This document shows positions 58,767 to 64,000 of a DNA stretch of 64,000 nucleotides, in pieces. A program made the translations under genes and the position numbers. Under the pieces are notes generated by a model, which had not been told where the DNA came from, made no database searches, and saw only the letters and a program-made list of their open reading frames with translations. The first letter of the stretch is position 1; each line of letters opens with the position of its first letter. This stretch comes from Corticium candelabrum (taxonomy: Eukaryota > Porifera > Homoscleromorpha > Homosclerophorida > Plakinidae): positions 2,041,201 to 2,105,200 of the forward strand of contig NC_085101.1 of the NCBI RefSeq assembly GCF_963422355.1, written 5' to 3'.

Positions 58767-59171
58767 TCAAATATTACGTCCTTTAGGTGGTGCCTCCATA
58801 GATCTCTTGAAGATTTGTACTGCTCGTTCTGCTTGTCCATTACTGGATGGGTGACACGGAGGGGTGAGTTTGTGTTTGACACCATTTCCTTTCATGAACT
58901 CCTGAAATTCTATTGACCTGAATTGTGGACTATTATCTGTCACCAATCGTTTTGGAATGCCGTGAAAAATCAAAATTCGCCTTATCACCTCTATTATCCT
59001 AATAGCCGTTGTACTAGTGCCCATTTCATGCACCTCCAACCATTTCGAATATGCGTCAAACATAATAGGATAATGTTGACCTTCCAGCTTCGCGAAATCT
59101 GCGTGAACTCTCTTCCAAGGTGCTGTAGGATACATCCATGGATGAGGAATACCAGCAGGCGCAAATTTCAC
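58767..59171 (-). pseudogene. Integrase core, gypsy element 2
   Basis: All three DDE residues are visible: HADFAKLEG (first D), LVTDNSPQF (second D; TDNG changed to TDNS) and HPSSNGQAERAVQIFK (E). FDAYSKWLEV and FHGIPKRL are typical. The segment is open, but the N-terminal zinc domain is in another frame. Confidence 0.85.
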
Positions 59172-59607
59172 ATTTCTTGCAAAATTCTTCCAACGTCATG
59201 TCAAAATTCGGCCACCAGATATACGATCTTGCTGATGCCTTCATTCGATTTGAACCCAGGCGGTTTTCATGAAGATCTGCTAGAACACTTGACTGCAATT
59301 TTTGCGGTATTATCACACGTGTTCCCCACGGTAAACAGTTCTCTTCAACGCTAAGTTCACCTGACCGTTGTGAGTAGGGTTGTAACCTTGGATCCATGTG
59401 AATTTTCCTGTTCCATCCAGACAGTGTATACTGGTATGCCCGTCTGAAAATTGGATCTTCTTTAGTCTCTTGTGCTACTTCTGCTGCTGTTACAGGTAGA
59501 TTCTCACAGCAATCCACATTGTACAATTCCTGGTTAGGATCTATGACATTCACCTCCATTGGCAGTCGGGACAGAATATCTGCTTCCTTATTCCCCTCTC
59601 CAGCCAT
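59056..59607 (-). pseudogene. RNase H end and integrase zinc domain, gypsy element 2
   Basis: GNKEADILSRLP is the RNase H to integrase link. LADLHENRLGSNRMK, SYIWWPNFDM and CKKCEIC are the HHCC zinc domain, with the second His changed to Arg. The last third is out of frame with the integrase core, which overlaps it. Confidence 0.8.
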
Positions 59608-59715
59608 ATACTCCAGGTTGTACTCCTATGCACTTAAAATTTGTGCTTACCCCTGCAGCCTTGCTGCTTTTAACGCCGGGATACCCTGTTTGTGACCTGT
59701 CACTAGTGTAAATCT

Positions 59716-60120
59716 TCAACCAATGAGGAACTTGCGGAAATGACGAACGACGAAAATTACTGCCAGTTCTTCACGCTCTATTTGGGCGTAGCCCTTTTGT
59801 GCTGACGACAGTGCCCGTGAAGCAAATGCTACCGTTCTCTCCGATCCATCCTTAAACTCGTGACTCAAACTGGCTCCTATTCCATATGGAGATACGTCAC
59901 ATTTGAGCTTGATTGGTCGAGACAAATCATAGTGCGTAAGGAAACCAGACGGTAATAACTTGTTTTTTGCTGCATTGAATGAGACCCTGTGCTTCCTTGT
60001 CCATCTCCACTGTTTTCCTTTTTGAAGTAACTCAAACAATGCTTGTAGAGCATTTGACAGATTTGGTAACAACTGGCTGTCATAGTTCAGCAGCCCCAGA
60101 AACGCCGTCAACTCAGTCAC
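59716..60120 (-). pseudogene. RNase H of gypsy element 2
   Basis: NVTELTAFLGLLNYDSQLLP (thumb/connection), KLKCDVSPYGIGASLSHEF (first catalytic Asp) and KGYAQIEREELAVIFVVRHF (catalytic Glu). Open and well preserved. Confidence 0.85.
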
Positions 60121-60370
60121 ATTTATTGGCTCATGTGCTTCCCTGATAGCCTTGACCTTGTCTTCTGTAAGTCACCACGCAATCTGATACTGCCCTCAGA
60201 TTTCCTCACCACTACTATCGGTGAAGCCTACTCGCTCTGTTCTACAGGTGTCAGTACTCCTCTGACTAAGCGATCCATTTCAGTATCCACTTTAGCTTGT
60301 AACGCAAATGGTACTTGTCTTGCCTTATGAAAGACTGTCCTTGCATTGGCACTCAAAGTAATTTTCGCTT
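60121..60370 (-). pseudogene. Remnant of RT N-terminus, gypsy element 2
   Basis: The minus strand reads FHKARQVPFALQAKVDTEMD and SPIVVVRKSEGSIRLRGD (with one stop between), the start of gypsy RT. It then jumps at about 60,170 directly to EDKVKAIREAHEPIN, which normally lies after the YxDD palm. The RT catalytic centre is therefore deleted. Confidence 0.8.
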
Positions 60371-60528
60371 GCACTCCTTGCAGCTTTCCCATTCCTTCCT
60401 TGAATAACTCAGGAACTCGTGTACGGAATCCAGGACATTCAAGCTAAATAAACATGCCCAGTCCAACTACAGTTGTGACAATCATTTCCTGCCAAGCATT
60501 GCTGGATTATTTGCAGCATTGACGACAA

Positions 60529-61104
60529 CTACTCTACCCTTATTTGTTGATCTCTGTTACGTACTGGTACTACAGCTTCTCCGCGTACAGACAATGTCTG
60601 TCTACAATATGACTGTAATTTCACGTTGCTGCTCTGGAGTTTTACATGAGATAGTTGTTTCTCATAGGTCTTCTTGGGAATCACGGTAACAGTTGCACTC
60701 GTGTCAACAATCAGCTCTAATTCTCGTCCAGCTGCAGTAATATTGACTTGAATTGCGTCCTGACTTCCCAGACTATAAAGTGAACATACTTCCTTTTCTT
60801 CCACTTGTAACGTGGCTTGCTTCTGGTACTTTGTATTCTCGGTACCCGTTGCTCCGCTGTTTTTCTCGAAATCGCCTTGCTTCTTACTTCGACAGGCATT
60901 TGCAATTTTTCCCTTCTTGTGACATAAATAGCACTCTATGGATTTCATCTGACACTTATCATTGACGTTCCCCTTGCCATTGCATCTGTAGCATACTTTC
61001 ACATCAGACTGTGTTGTCTTTGAGCTCGCACTGCTACTACTTTGCATGCTAAATGCCGTCTCGTGGTCTGTTGTTGATCCATGTCTGCGCGTGTCTCCTC
61101 GCAA
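60529..61104 (-). pseudogene. Zinc knuckles and protease, gypsy element 2
   Basis: CYRCNGKGNVNDKC and CYLCHKKGKIANAC stand at the two knuckle positions (His missing in both). Then LELIVDTSATVTVIPKKTY is the protease active site with DTG changed to DTS. A 191-residue open segment overall. Confidence 0.8.
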
Positions 61105-61380
61105 AGCTATCGTTTCTTGTCTGGCAGATTCAAAAGCTTATGCGATTCGTACTGCTCCAGCGATTGTTAAGTCAGTTTCCACCAGACTTTTTTGCTGTAG
61201 GGCTTCTACTCGTAATCCACATACAAATTGGTTCCTCAACGATACTGACAACATGTCTCCGAACTCACAGTGTTTAGCTAGACGACGCAATTCTGACAAG
61301 AACATTGTAACAGTCTCACCTTCTTTCTGTTGTCTCTTGTAGTAACGGAATCGCTCGGCTGTAACAAACTTCTTTGGCTC

Positions 61381-61662
61381 CTAATAATTTCTCAGTTGCT
61401 GAATGATGTCATCAAGCTCCAAATCTTGCGGTTGGCAAGGTCGTACCAAGGTTCGTAACAAACTGTAGTTCGATGCACCCACAGACGTAAAAAAGATTGC
61501 CTTCCTACGAGCTACGTGCTTGTCTTCTATGGGTATTGCGTTTGCTAGGCAGTAATGCTCGAACCTTTCCTTGTATTCGTCGATGCTTTCTGCTCCTTCT
61601 CGGAACTCGCCCAACAACCCATGTTTTAAATTCGCGGATGCACTCGCCATCCTCGTCGCCAC
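61381..61662 (-). pseudogene. gag N-terminus, gypsy element 2
   Basis: Begins right inside the 5' LTR: ESIDEYKERFEHYCLANAI and KAIFFTSVGASNYSLLRTLV are the classic gag start of this element group (W/Y-x-x-RF-x-x-Y, F-x-x-x-G-x-x-x-Y-x-L-L-R-x-L). Stops appear between this and the zinc knuckles (61,105-61,380). Confidence 0.8.
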
Positions 61663-61840
61663 AGTTGTGTCGTTACCGACGATATATTGGTTCTATTGCA
61701 GCTCGCTTACAGTGTCTACGCAATACTACACCAGACTACACAATACTTGCTAACCACATGCAACAGTACTATATAGTGTCATATTCTATTAGTATGCTAA
61801 TGAGTACTAGGGGTAGTCCCAAGTCCATTACTCTACTACA
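61663..61840 (-). repeat. 5' LTR of gypsy element 2
   Basis: 178 bp, aligned end to end with the 3' LTR. On the element strand it is followed at once by GTGGCGACGAGGATGG, a TGGCG-type primer-binding-site position. Confidence 0.9.
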
Positions 61841-62690
61841 ATGAGCATGCGCTGCCCGTTTTCCAGCAGACTAAGCGTTTACACGATGTACTTGCCCCGA
61901 GCCAGCTTACACGTACCATAGAAACCGAGTCAGCAGGGGCTGGCTCGCTTAAAAGTTCTCTTATAAACGGGGTATAACACTACTCTAATTATGCTGGCAG
62001 AAGCCGATGTTTCTTAGTTTCCTGATAAATACGAGAGGTAATTTTAATGCTTGGTTTTGTAACAATTGAGTCAAGAGCTTAAAGTGGCGTAGCTGGGGCC
62101 TGGCAGGGGCAAGTGCCCACTCCCCGCTCAATTTGTCGATTTTCTAATTTTGATCCTATAGTTTGTAAATTGCAACAAATGTTTTCAAATTTTGTAATTG
62201 AAATACCAATTCAAGATTCCACAGTGCAGATTGCAACAACTTACTAGAAATGGTGAGCTTGTTTTGTAATGGAAACAACAGGAGCACTGCAGTGCTTATA
62301 TTAGAGAAGATATCCAGGACTTCATTGTATATAATCAAGATCCGGAACTTGAGATTATTAATTAGCGTAGTTTTGACTGAAGTGTCATATGTCACAGGGT
62401 TTTGTTTTTCGCTTTATGCTACTGAGAAGAGTATGACAACTTTGATGACATATGAGATTGTCAAATGGACAACTGCGGGACTTTTCTGAAGGAAATAGTA
62501 AAGAGGAGCGAAAGCTTTTATGTGTGACTTGTGTGAAGGATGGGAACACGTCACCTGTGTGTGAGAGTGTGACAGACCCATTGAAGCTTTGTATGTCGAC
62601 ATAAAATTTTTAGGAGTAAGGCAATCGTGTACGCATGTACGTTGTGTCGGAAAATATGTTTCATATCAAAGCGAATTCACGAGTTGAAAT
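61841..62690. other. No supported gene
   Basis: An AGTGGCGTAGCTGGGG word at 62,082 with a G/C-rich follow-on may be the end of a small DNA transposon (compare 26,070). Nothing else. Confidence 0.35.
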
Positions 62691-63240
62691 TGCGAAGTGA
62701 GCGAGACAGGAGCGTGGTCTGAGGGAAATTCAAGCCGAAAGTGACCAGTTTCAAGGAGATGTAATAGAATTAAAGAATCACTTTGTAGAAGCGAAGCGAC
62801 GCATTAGCGAAGTGCAGACACTGGAGAGGAGGAAAGAGAGTCTGTCTGCTGAATCATGCTTGCCGAGTGAGACACATGACACTGCGGCACACATGGATGC
62901 AGTTAAGGCAATGGAGTCGCAGCAGCGACCCACACCCACCAGGTGTCAAAGCACTTTCGCAGCTTGTAGAGAAATTTAGTGGTCGTAGTGGAGGAAATCA
63001 TTTCGATGTTTGGCTTCTAAATTTTATTGAAGCAACCGGAAATTGTCGATTGTCGGATGAGCAGAGTCCTAGGTAGTTTTCTTGGTTTCTATCTTGTTCT
63101 ACTAAGGCTACATGGCATCAAAACTTGAAGTCATCAGACAGACTATTGGGGATAGCATCAGAGAGATATACAGGGAATCATATGGTGTACACTCTGACCC
63201 ACGTACTGCTTAGCAGCAATGCCAAGAATTGCAATATTAG
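62691..63240 (+). pseudogene. gag-like fragment
   Basis: The plus strand reads a coiled-coil segment (HFVEAKRRISEVQTLERRKE), then PGVKALSQLVEKFSGRSGGN, HFDVWLLNFIEATGN and, after a stop, WFLSCSTKATWHQNL. The FSG-x-x-x-x-x-FDVWL pattern is typical of Ty3/gypsy gag. No LTR or pol is nearby, so it is an isolated fragment. Confidence 0.55.
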
Positions 63241-63410
63241 TAATGAAGAAAATATGAAAATATTTTGAACATGTCTAAAGCTAAATGTGTTTATCTAGAT
63301 TATAATTAGAGTGTAAAATTGTCTTGCTTGCAAACTATATTTTATATATAAATTTGATTGTATGTAAAAGACAATGAAAGAGTAAGCAATGTTTTTTCTA
63401 TTGTTCGTAG

Positions 63411-64000
63411 TGCATTCACTATATTCGATCTGTGCAACGAAAAAGTGTGTCAGGGAAGTTGTCAATGTCCACTGACGATACCCAATCCTAAGAATGTTGA
63501 TGGAAATCCAATGACAGTATTAATTTCGAGCAGCGGAAACATCGATAATAAGTTTGTTCAAAATCTAGAACATGCTTTACGACATTTCAAAAGTCCAAAC
63601 CGTTGTCAACCAACAGTTACCCTTTTATTGACGTCCAGTCTATGAACGATTTAGAGGTACAACAGGTAGTCAAAGCTGCTAATAATGGAGTCTTGGATTA
63701 TGAATTTGGTATCTACGGACAAGCTATTGCAGATACACAAGAAGAATGGGAAAACGTCATTAACAGTAGTCGTCATCGACTTATCAATGCTCTGACTCAT
63801 TCTAGATTTCATTCACAAGAAATTGTGGCTTTTCGCGCTAAGGATTTCAAGTGGACGGACAATATGTACGCTGCCATGGACAATGTAAACATGACGATAG
63901 ATTTGTCTTATGTGACAGCGCAACCGCTTTGGCCATTTACGTTAGAATTTAGTACCGTCCTTTGCCACGAGATATACAACGACATTCATCTACAGTCGTA
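63411..64000 (+). CDS. Partial exon of an unknown gene, runs off window
   Basis: After a strong TTTTTTCTATTGTTCGTAG acceptor the sequence stays protein-like to the edge. The first part contains NEKVCQGSCQCPLTIPNPKN. A one-base frame change near 63,632 leads into a second open part (NNGVLDYEFGIYGQAIAD, EIVAFRAKDFKWTDNMY) that continues beyond the last base. The shift could be a sequencing error or true damage. The family is not recognised. The Cys-rich start followed by a mixed alpha/beta segment suggests an extracellular or enzymatic protein, but that is only a guess. Confidence 0.45.

Larger units (their letters stand above)
57925..61840 (-). mobile_element. Ty3/gypsy LTR retrotransposon 2, internally deleted
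   Basis: Minus strand, order gag - zinc knuckles - protease - (RT mostly deleted) - RNase H - integrase. Both LTRs are 178 bp and differ at about 13 positions by eye. A purine-rich tract (CTCCCTTCCACT on plus, 58,103-58,114) directly adjoins the 3' LTR. The flanks TTGAG and ATGAG match at four of five bases, consistent with a 5-bp target duplication. Younger than element 1, but dead because the RT core is missing. Confidence 0.9.

Overview
The window is eukaryotic and almost certainly from an invertebrate animal with a transposon-rich genome. The evidence is split genes with GT-AG introns (several only about 60-150 nt), very dense di- and tetranucleotide microsatellites, degenerate LINEs, short-LTR Ty3/gypsy elements, a tRNA-derived SINE family, foldback elements and animal-type gene families (a GVIN/VLIG-type large GTPase, a RAG1 N-terminus-like zinc/RING protein, a SAMD3-like protein, an OTU domain). 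A sponge or other early-branching aquatic metazoan fits best. That placement is inference; no rRNA or mitochondrial marker is present.

Layout. 0-3.7 kb: minus-strand non-LTR retrotransposon remnant (endonuclease plus reverse transcriptase). 4.4-7.3 kb: a dispersed repeat, a pogo/Tigger-like transposase scrap and two candidate minus-strand exons of a TPR-like gene. 8.6-14.3 kb: foldback repeats, a second copy of the same LINE family, a plus-strand CCHC/restriction-like endonuclease fragment and long TCTG arrays. 14.3-19.7 kb: mostly non-coding, with a second copy of the dispersed repeat split by a MITE-like insertion, two TG arrays and a SINE. 19.7-25.3 kb: the best intact gene, a minus-strand GVIN-like GTPase with a 5-kb exon and a small upstream exon. 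26.3-29.7 kb: a reverse-transcriptase scrap, then a small LTR element (gag, zinc knuckle, protease, integrase tail) that carries a broken hnRNP-type RRM where pol should be. 29.9-34.3 kb: inverted repeats, another endonuclease-domain fragment and a foldback element. 34.4-38.1 kb: candidate exons, a CT array and a duplicated first exon. 39.5-44.4 kb: a decayed multi-exon RAG1 N-terminus-like gene followed by an OTU domain. 45.6-49.8 kb: a decayed SAMD3-like multi-exon gene carrying a SINE in its last intron. 52.2-56.6 kb and 57.9-61.8 kb: two minus-strand Ty3/gypsy elements with recognisable LTRs. 62.7-64 kb: a gag fragment and a protein-coding exon running off the edge.

Only the GTPase gene, and possibly the 38-kb exon, the TPR exons and the edge exon, look undamaged. 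The other gene-like stretches carry in-frame stops or frameshifts. Because the 5-kb GTPase frame is clean, most of these breaks are probably real rather than sequencing error. All family assignments come from motif recognition by eye; no searches were run.
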